Shown here: positions 44,339 to 53,741 of the stretch, in pieces
Layout of the letters: every line of letters starts with the position of its first letter
Position numbering within the stretch: position 1 is the first letter of the stretch
Source of the DNA: Hafnia alvei
GTDB taxonomy: Bacteria > Pseudomonadota > Gammaproteobacteria > Enterobacterales > Enterobacteriaceae
Length of the DNA stretch: 64,000 nucleotides
Assembly (NCBI RefSeq): GCF_900095695.1
Contig: NZ_FMIQ01000082.1
Location: 17,482-81,481, forward strand
Reading direction: 5' to 3'
Position numbers and translations under genes: made by a program
The notes under the pieces: model-generated
What the model saw: only the letters and a program-made list of their open reading frames with translations
Told to the model about the DNA's origin: nothing
The model's database searches: none

Positions 44339-46248
44339 TCATTCTTAATAGCGCTACGCTAGAGCCCTGTAAACAAGAGTATGCTGACGGTACCCTATTG
44401 CTCACTGCCGAAATAGATTACTTTTTTGGCAGTGGTGAAACGCTAGACATGGTTATCGACACTTACATTATTAACCCCGTTGACGGTGCTGAGTTGCTGG
44501 TTGGGAACAGTCATATTGTTAACTCAACCCCTGTAACAAAAGACAGAACTGAAATAACGGTCGCAATTACAGCTGATCAAAACATTGATGTCCTACGAAA
44601 TATTATTAATGAGTTTGGCAATCGCACATATACCTTGGTTATCAAACCAACGCTGCCAAATTCAACGTGGGATGGCACAAAAATAATCTCAACCGCAGAA
44701 GTGCAGTTGATCGGTGTTGATACGTCAATATCAGTAACAGAAGTAACAAGCTCAGCTGACAATTCAGAGACTACTATTAAGGTTGATGCTAAATATTGGA
44801 ACAACGAGTGTATGTCGCTCAATGCAACATTAAGCACCGATCAAGACGTACATACGCTATCTATGTCTTATGACAGCAACAGTCAGTTATGGAATGGTGT
44901 TGCAACCATCATTGTTCCTGCTGGTCATTGCAATCAGGACATTACTATCACGCTCACGGGAGCATATTCCGCTGGGTGTAATCCATTACCATGCACGTCA
45001 TGGCAATATTCTGAAAATATTAAACAAACAATTAAAGGACCATGTATGACCACTAATTTCCCAGTCGGACTACACACTTTTGTCGATACATCCAATAGCG
45101 AGTCAATCTGCTCAACTATTTTAACCGCTAAGAGCAAACATCTTGTTAGCAGTTATGTTTCTATGCGAACTAAAGACTATAAGTCAGCCTATGCAAAAGT
45201 GATTACCAAAGATGGGGCGATGCCTCAGCCTGTCTTCATTCCTGATGTTACAGACTATAACCAGTTTGATGCGGACTTAGCACCTGTCGCAGGCACCGAT
45301 GATTTTGTTTCTGTTTGGGCTACCAGTGCAATTTCGTCCACCCAGAAATATCAAATTAGCATTCGTCGCTTTACCATCGGCCCTGAAGGCAACATTATCC
45401 CTAAAGGTTCTTCACAGGTTATTAGCCAAAGCAATGGCGATTACATGGCTCCACGCATTGTTTACAACAAACAATTAGATCTCTTCTTCGTCACCTGGGC
45501 TGCGGTATTAGATAAAGAGATTAAGATGGGCTTTTTCGACTGGGATGATGCAGCGAGCCAATTCACCCAGAAAGGCTATCTAGGCACGCTTGATGCTGCA
45601 GTCAGTCCAAACTTCTTTAGTGCAACTTTCAACCTGAACGAATCCGTAAATACGAACGCCTGCTTGGTTAATGCTGCTGACAAAATCATTGGTGCTTTTA
45701 CGGTAGATGGCACTACCCTTGCCTTCTTCGAATTTGGCTTTGCAAATAATCAGGTATCACAAAACGCCATGCCTGAGTATCAGGCAAACAGCATCAGTAA
45801 ATTCCATATGGCCTTTGACGATCAGACCACCACGATTAAGATGGTCTTTACCACTAGTGATAATGGTGACATCTATGGTGATACCGTTCAGTATTTCCCA
45901 ACGCGTATGCGCAGTGATTATCCAGTTCAACCGCGTGCCGCTATTAAAATTAACCAATCAACGTTCCTAGGTCGTCGTCCATACATCAAACGCACCCCGC
46001 ATTTATCCGATCAAAATGACCGCCAATATGTCATCGCGTGGGAATGTGCTGAGTAATCAGTTCATACTATTAAAGTTTCTAAAAACTTTATTCCAATGGG
46101 TGCAGAGAACGTATTGAATAACGGAGACAAAAATAGCGACAACGTACGTATTGTTATTACTGATAACCAGACTTGCTACCTGTTTAATGCATTAGCTCTT
46201 GACGGTGAAACGTTGTCATCCCAAGCCATTCTGCTTGCAGTAGAATAA
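44335..46248 (+). pseudogene. Beta-propeller-like hypothetical protein 2, with an in-frame TAA
   Basis: The frame starts at 44335, overlapping the previous stop, and runs 573 codons to TAA at 46054-46056. After it, 63 further sense codons (SVHTIKVSKNFIPMGAEN...) continue to TAA 46246. These align with the C-terminal end of the third gene (FIPLTVESNIN...SGVLMAIE), so the first stop interrupts a conserved blade. Residues 1-235 form a Thr/Ser-rich, Ig-like region; from 238 on it is propeller-like. Internal ATG 45046 (MTTNFPVG) with AAAGGA six bases upstream aligns with the start of the third gene. Without a nonsense event it would be about 637 residues. Confidence 0.75.
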
Positions 46249-46302
46249 TTTTTTAATATTAACGTTAAACGTTAGCTGTACCGCTAACGATAAAGTGAAT
46301 AG

Positions 46303-46324
46303 CAGGCAGCGATAGCGCTGCCTG
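46303..46324. terminator. Hairpin between beta-propeller genes 2 and 3
   Basis: CAGGCAGC / GCTGCCTG stem with a short loop, but no U-run follows. It may be a weak terminator or a stability element. A second inverted repeat, CGTTAGC-N6-GCTAACG, is at 46270-46289. Confidence 0.35.
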
Positions 46325-46347
46325 TTACTTAATGAAATAGGCCAGAT

Positions 46348-47592
46348 ATGAAAAGCCATTTTTTTAATGGGTATTATTGCCTTGTTGATACTATCAACGA
46401 AGATACACTTTATTCTGCCATTAATACCGACAAGTCCAACCATCTTGTTATCGCATACACTAGCGGAAAGAGTTCAGCTGATATCACTGTGTTTGGTAAA
46501 GTGGTTACCAACACGGGTGTGATGCCGCAACCATTTCGCATATCAAATAATAGTGAACATGCACAATCAAATGTGCATCTAACCCGTATTTCACAAAATG
46601 ATAGCTTTGTTGCCGTATGGGATGAAGCCACTGACGAAAATGAGAAAAGCATTTTTATTCGCTATTTTAGCCTCGATGCGAATGGTGCATTACATTCTCA
46701 GCAAGTCCCTCAGAAAATCAGCGACAGCGCTGGCATAAACGTTGCCCCGCGAGTTATCCCTAACACTGCAAGTGGGCTCTTTTTCGTCACCTGGTTTTCA
46801 ATACTTAATCAATCGATTCAGATGCAGTATCTCAGCTTTGATGAAGCAGCCGATACTTTTAAAGATGCATCCTACATTACCGAACTAGAGGGCACCGTCG
46901 ACGCCGCATTTTTCGCCGATGATCTCAATTTACATACGTCAGCAAGACTCAATCTGTGTTTAACTCAGGCCGAAAATAGCGATATTATCGCTGTCAATAT
47001 CGACGATCATTCCGTGGGTTTCTTCGAGTGCTACTGCTCAAACAACAAAATCATTCAAACAAATCTTCTTGAGTACCAAACGACAGCAATCAAAAAATTT
47101 GCCACCGCCTATGACTCTTTTAACAAAAAACTCAAGATAGTCTATACCCTCGAATACACAGATGGCGGCGAAACCGAAGTTTCATACAGTGATGTGTATG
47201 GCGATAGCATTACTTATTTCCCTAGAAAGAAAATGATGCCGAAAGTTGGAACCGATCGGTTAGAGCTAAATTTATCGAATCATAAAACGAGTTTTCCCGC
47301 TATACAGCCCTTCACCTGCACAACGGATATCTCTGACATAAGGTTTATTATCGCGTGGAAAACAGATGCTGATGGCATTTGCTTCAATGAGTTTAACTCT
47401 GACTTTATCCCTTTAACGGTAGAATCGAACATCAACTCAGCGGGCGTCAATGCTAGCGCACCGTCTATTGCGGTAACAGACAATCAGAAAGGGGTTGTTT
47501 TTGGAGCCGCCGGCATTGAATCTAATGCTCTCTATCAGTCTGGCGTTTTGATGGCGATTGAAACATTGTCTGCAAACTCTATAAGTAAGTAG
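46348..47592 (+). CDS. Beta-propeller-like hypothetical protein 3
   Basis: A 414-residue signal-less protein paralogous to residues 238-637 of gene 2. Shared segments include KSNHLV, VVTNTGVMPQPF, GLFFVTWFSIL, DVYGDSITYFP and a C-terminal SGVLMAIETL. Blades of about 50 residues with a closing (V/I)xW are visible. The function is unknown; the absence of export signals suggests an intracellular protein or export by a route not visible here. Confidence 0.75.
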   Translation: MKSHFFNGYYCLVDTINEDTLYSAINTDKSNHLVIAYTSGKSSADITVFGKVVTNTGVMPQPFRISNNSEHAQSNVHLTRISQNDSFVAVWDEATDENEKSIFIRYFSLDANGALHSQQVPQKISDSAGINVAPRVIPNTASGLFFVTWFSILNQSIQMQYLSFDEAADTFKDASYITELEGTVDAAFFADDLNLHTSARLNLCLTQAENSDIIAVNIDDHSVGFFECYCSNNKIIQTNLLEYQTTAIKKFATAYDSFNKKLKIVYTLEYTDGGETEVSYSDVYGDSITYFPRKKMMPKVGTDRLELNLSNHKTSFPAIQPFTCTTDISDIRFIIAWKTDADGICFNEFNSDFIPLTVESNINSAGVNASAPSIAVTDNQKGVVFGAAGIESNALYQSGVLMAIETLSANSISK

Positions 47593-48520
47593 TGTTCGAA
47601 TCTTAGAATACATTGGCTCGAACATCGGGCCACCTTCATAAAGTCCTGTCCCATCAATATTGGTTTTCTGCACTCCCCTCATATAGCTCAAACCATATTA
47701 TTTATAGATAAAAACCATCATTTTTTCTAATAATACAATATTTTTCATAAGTCACATTAATACCGCAACGTAATATTACTAAGACCTGTACGAGCAGGTA
47801 ACTATAAATAGTATTGATTCTTTAATTTTATATAACCCTGTATATACAGGGTTATTAGAACGCCGGCGGCATAACATTCAAGAAACATAATCCGATCGAT
47901 TTTTTTTATTGAAGTTTGTATTGAGAATGTTAATTCAATCAACCTCAAGCAGGCTATAACCAGCAGCATATAGGCACAAAATCATACATATTCATGCAGT
48001 TATATATTTTAAATGGCGTAAAACCTTAACCACACATTACACATACCAGTAACTCTTAGAGAAAATAATTCAATCAACACGCTTCATTATTGAGTAAAAA
48101 TCATAACTATTGCCTGCGCTCTGATAAACAACCTCCCATAATCCAAACAAAAGTGCTTTATTTCAATTGGTTACATTAATTTATCATTTCATTACGCGCC
48201 TGCATATCGTTGCTATGTTAATAAGCCTTACTATTTTGGCAATATTTAATTTTATTCTGTAATTTGCATAATCAATAAATTAACACTACAGAAAGAATTA
48301 AATCCAATTAATACGAAATAAAATTTCGGCAATTAAAACAATGTAATTATTTCTTTACATGATTTAAAAATATCAAAACTAAAAACGAAGCATGGTTATT
48401 TCAAATTAGTTGCAAATATAATTTTACTAGGTATTATTAACCTAAGTTATTAACTGCGAGGCTTTCAAAATAAAATACTCATCTGTATTAATTTAGGTAG
48501 GCAATTTAACTATTTATCGG
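47593..48520. other. Long AT-rich non-coding stretch before the LysR gene
   Basis: 928 bases without a supported gene. It holds a 24-base perfect palindrome (47832-47855). The rest is AT-rich with many short A/T runs, as expected for an H-NS-silenced accessory region; no operon signal was identified. Confidence 0.55.
47832..47855. promoter_or_regulatory. 24-base perfect palindrome
   Basis: ATAACCCTGTAT followed directly by ATACAGGGTTAT. As RNA it could form a CCCTG/CAGGG hairpin, but no U-run follows, so an operator is at least as likely as a terminator. It is about 240 bases after beta-propeller gene 3. Confidence 0.5.
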
Positions 48521-49432
48521 ATGGTTTATATACATATGTTTGTTCTGTCAAAAAACCTCAACTTATTCATGATTACCGCACAAGAACTTTCCTTTAAAAA
48601 AGCAGCAAAACGGCTATTTATCACACCGTCTCCGCTTGGGAAATCAATAAACAACCTTGAGGAACAATTGGGGTATGAGCTATTCACTAGAAGAAACGAT
48701 GGTTTAAAATTAACTAGCAAGGGAAACTGTTTATATACAGAACTCCTCCCAAAATATGAGGAGCTAGTGAAATTAGAAAATGAGATCGTTCGTGGCCGCG
48801 GTTTGACACAAAACCCAATCATTAAAATTGGTGTTAATAATTATTACTTTTGGGGGCTTTGTTCAGCTTTAGATAATTTGCTAACGCAATATAATTACAA
48901 CATCCAGATTATCAATATAGATACAGATATTCCTTACAACTTGCATAATGAAAATATTGATTTTTATATCCACAACGGAGACGCTTTAGAGTCTTATGCA
49001 AATATTGAATCAACGCAGCTCCAAGGTGATAGGCTGATGCTGATGACGGGGAAAGACCTACTTCACAAGTACCAAAACAACGTAGAAGCCGTCCTTTCTA
49101 ATGCAACGTGGGCACAGCTAAGACACACCCCTAGCTCTCCCTACTTTAAAAACATGCATCAATATAGAAATGACAGGCGTATAAATTCATCTCTGATTTC
49201 AACTTCAGAAATAACTCAAACTATCGAACTCGTGAAAAAGAACCTTGCGATAAGTTTTGTTTCAAAAACGATAGAAAAATCGCCATTTATCGAGAGAGAT
49301 CATAACGTCGAATTTATTGATGTAGAAGGGCTTAGTTGTTACATTCCTAGGGAAATTTTCTATCTATCAGCCAAAAAAGAAAAATTATCGATGCTAATAA
49401 ATATAATATCCAAAGCTATAAATAATATTTAG
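48521..49432 (+). CDS. LysR-family transcriptional regulator
   Basis: A 303-residue LysR-type protein, strongly AT-rich. The N-terminal HTH reads FMITAQELSFKKAAKRLFIT then PSPLGKSINNLEEQLGYELF, and the effector-binding domain follows (90-303). It is the last gene of the accessory block and transcribed away from the beta-propeller genes' end in the same direction. It may control them or the fimbriae. ATG 48521 is used; ATG 48536 is also possible. Confidence 0.85.
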   Translation: MVYIHMFVLSKNLNLFMITAQELSFKKAAKRLFITPSPLGKSINNLEEQLGYELFTRRNDGLKLTSKGNCLYTELLPKYEELVKLENEIVRGRGLTQNPIIKIGVNNYYFWGLCSALDNLLTQYNYNIQIINIDTDIPYNLHNENIDFYIHNGDALESYANIESTQLQGDRLMLMTGKDLLHKYQNNVEAVLSNATWAQLRHTPSSPYFKNMHQYRNDRRINSSLISTSEITQTIELVKKNLAISFVSKTIEKSPFIERDHNVEFIDVEGLSCYIPREIFYLSAKKEKLSMLINIISKAINNI

Positions 49433-49839
49433 TATAAAAATAGCCTTACTAATAAACGTATAAAGAACATTAAAAATTTATTGTCTATATTTTCTGATAC
49501 TGTCCAACACCATTTTAAAACATTTATAATATATAATATTGAGTGTAAAACACTCATTGTGTTTCCGGTACATAACTCATTCCATAACCGTCATCCCAAC
49601 TAAAGCACTAAAATCGCGCTTTCGCCGCTGCTATTCTCACCTCCAAGTCATCGCATTCAGATACCAATATTTTTCAACGATAAAGGCGCCAGCGCCACAC
49701 GAAGCCCTACTCACTCGGTCTCACGTTTGATCGCTAATTTCGCCAAGCGACAAGACAGAACGTGCAGACTCGCCATGGGACTTGTGGTCATGCTAAAAAG
49801 CAAAAACCCCAAGCTCATTACAAGCTTGGGGTTCTAATT
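49433..49839. other. Intergenic stretch between the LysR gene and tRNA-Ser
   Basis: About 400 bases; only the tRNA terminator at its right end was recognised. No integrase remnant or tRNA-end repeat was seen. Confidence 0.5.
49805..49835 (-). terminator. Intrinsic terminator after tRNA-Ser
   Basis: Stem ACCCCAAGCT / AGCTTGGGGT with a T-rich tail in the minus-strand direction. Confidence 0.85.
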
Positions 49840-49927
49840 TGGCGGAAGGATAGAGATTCGAACTCTAGGAGCTATTACACTCGACGGTTTTCAAGACCGC
49901 TGCCTTAAACCACTCAGCCATCCTTCC
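49840..49927 (-). tRNA. tRNA-Ser (anticodon TGA)
   Basis: An 88-nt class II tRNA with CCA encoded. The acceptor stem GGAAGGA/TCCTTCC is perfect. The anticodon loop CTTGAAA gives TGA (serine, UCA). A long variable arm (GAG...CTC) is present. The sequence differs from the usual enteric serT in the acceptor and variable arms. It closes the right edge of the accessory block, with its 3' end facing the block. Confidence 0.93.
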
Positions 49928-50143
49928 AATGGGGGCAGATATTAGCGACCTTCCCGGTGGCTGTCCAGCGTTAAAATGTTTTTTTTGCTCAAGTGAGCAA
50001 TATTCATCCCATGCGGATCATTTTCAGCCAGAAAATGCTATTTATTAATCAGTTAGGCATCTATTCCCAATGTTTTTCATGCGATAATGCGTGGTATATA
50101 GCAAATAAATCTCTTCGCAAGGCGACCATTTTTAGGCTTTTTT

Positions 50144-50641
50144 ATGGCACCCCACACCAAAATATTAGTTAGCAGCTGCTTAATGGGCTTTCCGGTTCGC
50201 TATAACGCGAGCGCCAAGCTGTTTATGCCTCCTGCATTGTTGCGCTGGCAGCAAGAAGGACGGCTTGTACTTTGCTGTCCTGAAGTGAGTGCGGGTTTCC
50301 CAACTCCACGCTTAAGTGCAGAAATACGTATTGCGCCGCTGGGCGAGCGTACGGTGGTTGAATCCAATAGTCATGACGTGACGTCAGGTTATTTGGCGGG
50401 GGCTCATATTGCCCTACAGCTAGCCCTTCAGCACCAATGTCGATTTGCATTGCTCACGGATGGCAGCCCATCATGCGGTAGCTCACAAATTTACGATGGA
50501 AGTTTCAGCGGGAAGCGCATCGCTGGAATGGGGTTAACAACTTCACTACTCAGAGAAAACGGTATAACCGTTTTTGGCGAATCTGAATTCTCCGCGCTTG
50601 AAGAGGCAATTCATTTCTCGGATATGCAAACGGCCTTCTAA
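50144..50641 (+). CDS. DUF523 family protein
   Basis: A 165-residue cytoplasmic protein with the DUF523 motifs VSSCLMGFPVRYNA, CCPEVSAGFPTPR, and LLTDGSPSCGSSQIYDGSF. The conserved Cys residues (SSC, CCPE, PSCG) suggest metal or substrate binding. The family is widespread in enterics with no clear function. Confidence 0.9.
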   Translation: MAPHTKILVSSCLMGFPVRYNASAKLFMPPALLRWQQEGRLVLCCPEVSAGFPTPRLSAEIRIAPLGERTVVESNSHDVTSGYLAGAHIALQLALQHQCRFALLTDGSPSCGSSQIYDGSFSGKRIAGMGLTTSLLRENGITVFGESEFSALEEAIHFSDMQTAF

Positions 50642-50670
50642 GAGGCCGTTTAGTCGATAAATAAATAGGG

Positions 50671-51086
50671 TTACAGCTTTTTACTCAAACGATAATCAAG
50701 TGAATAGCGTCCTGCACCTGTCACTAACAAGAGTAAAAGCCCCCGATAATGCTGATATTTTTATAAAAGTTGATTTCGTTAAGCACCATATCCATCCCAC
50801 TCAGTCTCCAGAATGGATGTCCAATAATTGAGGTTCCCAAAACATAAAGTGCAAAAATTGCAGCGATAGGCCGGGTCCAGAGCCCAAGAATAATCGCTAA
50901 ACCAAAGAAAAACTCAATAACGACGGCAATAATGGCAGAGATATAAGGTAACGGTGCGCCATAGCCCTGCATCGCAGAAACGGCTAGCTCAAAATGAGCT
51001 AATTTCCACCAGCCAAAAATAATAAATAGCAGCATCAGTAGTATTCGGGAAAGAAGAATAAGAGAATCTTTCATACCGTCGCTCAT
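50671..51086 (-). pseudogene. DoxX family membrane protein (YphA-like), frameshifted near the C-terminus
   Basis: The 120-codon frame reads as a DoxX protein with four spans (FGWWKLAHFELAVSAMQGYG; IGHPFWRLSGM; NEINFYKNISIIGG) but ends abruptly in FYSC. In the next frame the sequence continues with LLLLVTGAGRYSLDYRLSKKL to TAA 50671, which is the expected end (E. coli YphA has FLLLAITGPGAISLDRR). One base missing from the run of four A (plus strand) at 50735-50738 restores the frame. Confidence 0.8.
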
Positions 51087-51224
51087 TTTTAACTCCTTTG
51101 GTATAAAAAGAAGACAACCTTTCTATCTTCATTTTAGAACACAATGGAGAATTATCGAGCGGTGAATGAGATAGGCCACATCGTGCAGCATAGACGTGGC
51201 CAAAGAGAGGGATAGTCAGTGTCG

Positions 51225-51899
51225 TTAGATCATCACGTGAAATGTCTTCACGATCTCTAAAATGCCATTAATGATAAACTGAACACCCATGCAGACTAAT
51301 AAAAATCCCATCAAACGGGAAATAGCGTCAATACCGCCCTTCCCCACTAGCTTCATAATGGCACCCGAGCTCCGCAAACACCCCCATAAAATAACGCTGA
51401 CGGATAAAAACACCAGTACGGGTGCAACCAATAATACCCACTCGGGGAAATCAGCACCGTGCTTAATGGTGGACGCCGAGCTAATAATCATCGCGATAGT
51501 TCCTGGCCCCGCGGTGCTTGGCATCGCTAGCGGTACAAAAGCAATATTGGCCGTTGGGTGCTTGACCAACTCTTTGGTTTTGCTTTCAACCTCAGGTCGA
51601 TCTTCCATTTTCTGCTGTGGAAATAGCATTCGAAAACCAATAAAGGCCACGATTAATCCACCGGCGATGCGTAGCCCTGGGATCGAGATACCGAAGGTGT
51701 TCATGACTAATTGGCCCGCGTAGAAAGCGACCATCATGATAGCGAACACATAGACTGAAGCCATCAGCGACTGGCGATTTCGCTCCTCGCGATTCATATT
51801 TCCGGCTAGGCCAAGAAACAATGCAACCGTTGTTAATGGGTTTGCCAACGGCAACAAAACCACCAGTCCTAGTCCAATTGCTTTAAATAATTCAATCAT
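51225..51899 (-). CDS. marC: MarC family inner membrane protein
   Basis: A 224-residue protein with six predicted spans, almost identical in plan to E. coli MarC ([73 protein letters not shown]). It was once thought to take part in multiple antibiotic resistance, but E. coli marC mutants do not show this. The divergent marRAB operon is not adjacent. Confidence 0.94.
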   Translation of the reverse strand: MIELFKAIGLGLVVLLPLANPLTTVALFLGLAGNMNREERNRQSLMASVYVFAIMMVAFYAGQLVMNTFGISIPGLRIAGGLIVAFIGFRMLFPQQKMEDRPEVESKTKELVKHPTANIAFVPLAMPSTAGPGTIAMIISSASTIKHGADFPEWVLLVAPVLVFLSVSVILWGCLRSSGAIMKLVGKGGIDAISRLMGFLLVCMGVQFIINGILEIVKTFHVMI

Positions 51900-51989
51900 T
51901 AGTCATGCTATCCTTGGTATGTTTTTTGATACTCGGTGAGTCAACATTTCGAGTATATGAAATCAACACCACTCCCGCTATACCGATTA

Positions 51990-52889
51990 TCAGCCCCTAT
52001 TTTTATTCTTCGACTTATCCAACTCATTACGTATCTGCGCATGGCTGATTAACGCGAAAATGAAGGTACCTCCGATAATATTTCCAGCCAGCGTAGGTAA
52101 AGCAAATGGGTATAAAAATGCCTGCCAATTTAGATGACCTGAAAATACGAGATACAGAACTTCAACGGAGCCAACAACGATATGCGTTAAATCACCTATC
52201 GCAACGAGATACGTCATGATAATAATCACCCAAATTTTGGCGGCTCCGGCTGATGGAAACATCCAGACCATCGAGGCGATAATCCAACCAGAAATAACGG
52301 CGTTAGCAAACATCTCGGTGGGCGAGTTACTCATCACCTGCTGGCTGATTGTTACAAATGCCTCACGCGTTTCCACATCAAATACCGGCAAATACCAAAA
52401 AATAAACGCGACAAGGCCTGTGCCGATTAAATTGCCGAATAGAACTAATCCCCACAGCCGCATCAGCAAAACAAAATTAGTTTTATTGGGTTTAGTCATC
52501 ACGGGGAGTACTGCTGTTAGCGTATTCTCGGTAAACAACTGTTGTCGCGCCATAATGACGATTATAAACCCGAAGGTATAACCAAAGTTCTCTAACAAAA
52601 AGGCGCCGGGAACACCATCCAGTTTGACATGAAAAATCCCCTTCGCCATCAACGATGCCCCCATCGAAAGTCCTGCGGCGAGCGCCGACCACAAAAGCGC
52701 CCAAATATCACGCTCCAGCTCCTTCGTTCCTTCTTGGCGAATAATTTCGTGCACCGCAGCCGCGCGCGACGGTAGCTGCTCTTCATCGGTATTAATCGAT
52801 TTCCCTTGCTTTTCTTCTTCGTTATCGACCTTTAAATCATCTGAGGGTTTCTCATCGACAATCTCTTCTGGTTTTGGCTCATCATTCAT
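51990..52889 (-). CDS. yfdC: Formate/nitrite-type transporter family protein YfdC
   Basis: A 299-residue inner membrane protein of the FNT family. It has an acidic, hydrophilic N-terminal extension (residues 1-55, EPKPEEIVDEKPSDDLK) followed by six spans (ALLWSALAAGLSMGASLMAK; FTENTLTAVLPVMTKP; HIVVGSVEVLYLVFSGHL). The same plan is seen in E. coli YfdC. The substrate is not known. Confidence 0.9.
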   Translation of the reverse strand: MNDEPKPEEIVDEKPSDDLKVDNEEEKQGKSINTDEEQLPSRAAAVHEIIRQEGTKELERDIWALLWSALAAGLSMGASLMAKGIFHVKLDGVPGAFLLENFGYTFGFIIVIMARQQLFTENTLTAVLPVMTKPNKTNFVLLMRLWGLVLFGNLIGTGLVAFIFWYLPVFDVETREAFVTISQQVMSNSPTEMFANAVISGWIIASMVWMFPSAGAAKIWVIIIMTYLVAIGDLTHIVVGSVEVLYLVFSGHLNWQAFLYPFALPTLAGNIIGGTFIFALISHAQIRNELDKSKNKNRG

Positions 52890-53069
52890 TCTGCACTCCT
52901 TCTGATTGTTAGATTAAGCGTAGACGCTCATCCGAAGATGCAGTGCCTCTGATTTTCTCTGGAAACAGTAATGCAGGCTTTTGGATGAAAAACCTGCTGG
53001 AGCATTCGCTCGCTGGAATTTATAATGTGACCAACGTCACATTTTAATATTGAGTAAGGATTGGGTTAC

Positions 53070-53348
53070 ATGGGTACTGTTATGACCGGGCTGATCGTCG
53101 CCCGCTGGGAAATTATGAGCACGTTTATGATGTTTATTGCCAGCTCATTGAATGTCAAATTCCGCAAAAAAGGCCATCGTTTTGTCGCCTTTACATTCAG
53201 CGGCATTGGTTTTGCCATCACATGTTGGCTGGTTTTGGCGTTATCTGGCACCACCATTAACACGGCCGGCATGAGCCATTTTTGGGCCGTTGCAAAAGAC
53301 GTCTTTGTCGATGTAATGAGTCAACCCGCTACCTATAGCATGATGTGA
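53070..53348 (+). CDS. Small membrane protein, hypothetical
   Basis: A 92-residue protein with two hydrophobic segments (VMTGLIVARWEIMSTFMMFI; FSGIGFAITCWLVLALSG) separated by a basic turn (KFRKKGHR). AAGGA lies nine bases before ATG 53070. No family recognised. Its stop overlaps an inverted-repeat junction with the next small frame. Confidence 0.5.
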   Translation: MGTVMTGLIVARWEIMSTFMMFIASSLNVKFRKKGHRFVAFTFSGIGFAITCWLVLALSGTTINTAGMSHFWAVAKDVFVDVMSQPATYSMM

Positions 53349-53349
53349 C

Positions 53350-53559
53350 ATGCTCTCGGAGAGTGCCCAAAAGAGCATGGCACCGCAGGTTTTTTATGAT
53401 CATGCATCACTGCCTGAGGCACTAACGCCGGCTAAAAGCGAAGCCTTAAGCATTTTCATTGCCGTATTCCAGCGACTTGAACTATGGCGTGCAACGGCAT
53501 ATTTTGCGACGGACTGGGCAATTTTAACTCTTTTTGCATTCATCATTTGGCTCCTCTGA
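53350..53559 (+). CDS. Small hypothetical protein with one membrane span
   Basis: A 69-residue frame that begins two bases after the previous stop; ATG 53377 (MAPQVFYDH) is an alternative start. It ends in a hydrophobic helix (FATDWAILTLFAFIIWLL). No good ribosome-binding site is seen for ATG 53350, so it may depend on coupling to the upstream frame. Not recognised. Confidence 0.35.
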   Translation: MLSESAQKSMAPQVFYDHASLPEALTPAKSEALSIFIAVFQRLELWRATAYFATDWAILTLFAFIIWLL

Positions 53560-53702
53560 TAACTGAGCACTATTCCTACACGCTCACAGTTATTAGGAAA
53601 AAGCCTATACCTTTCTGCTTCAAGCTGTGTTTTTAAATTGTAAACTTTTGCCGAAAACTATATCCAAAAAACATAGCGTAAAGGCTTAGGGCTATCAAAC
53701 AA

Positions 53703-53728
53703 AAAAGGGCCGCAATGCGGCCCTTGAT
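53703..53728 (-). terminator. Intrinsic terminator after proP
   Basis: Stem AAGGGCCGC / GCGGCCCTT with AAT loop and T-run in the minus direction. Confidence 0.85.
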
Positions 53729-53741
53729 TCAGTCAGATGCT

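Noticed and set aside
29058..49839. Attachment-site repeats for an integrative element at tRNA-Thr or tRNA-Ser
   Set aside because: No second copy of either tRNA 3' end was spotted and no integrase is present, so no att sites are claimed.
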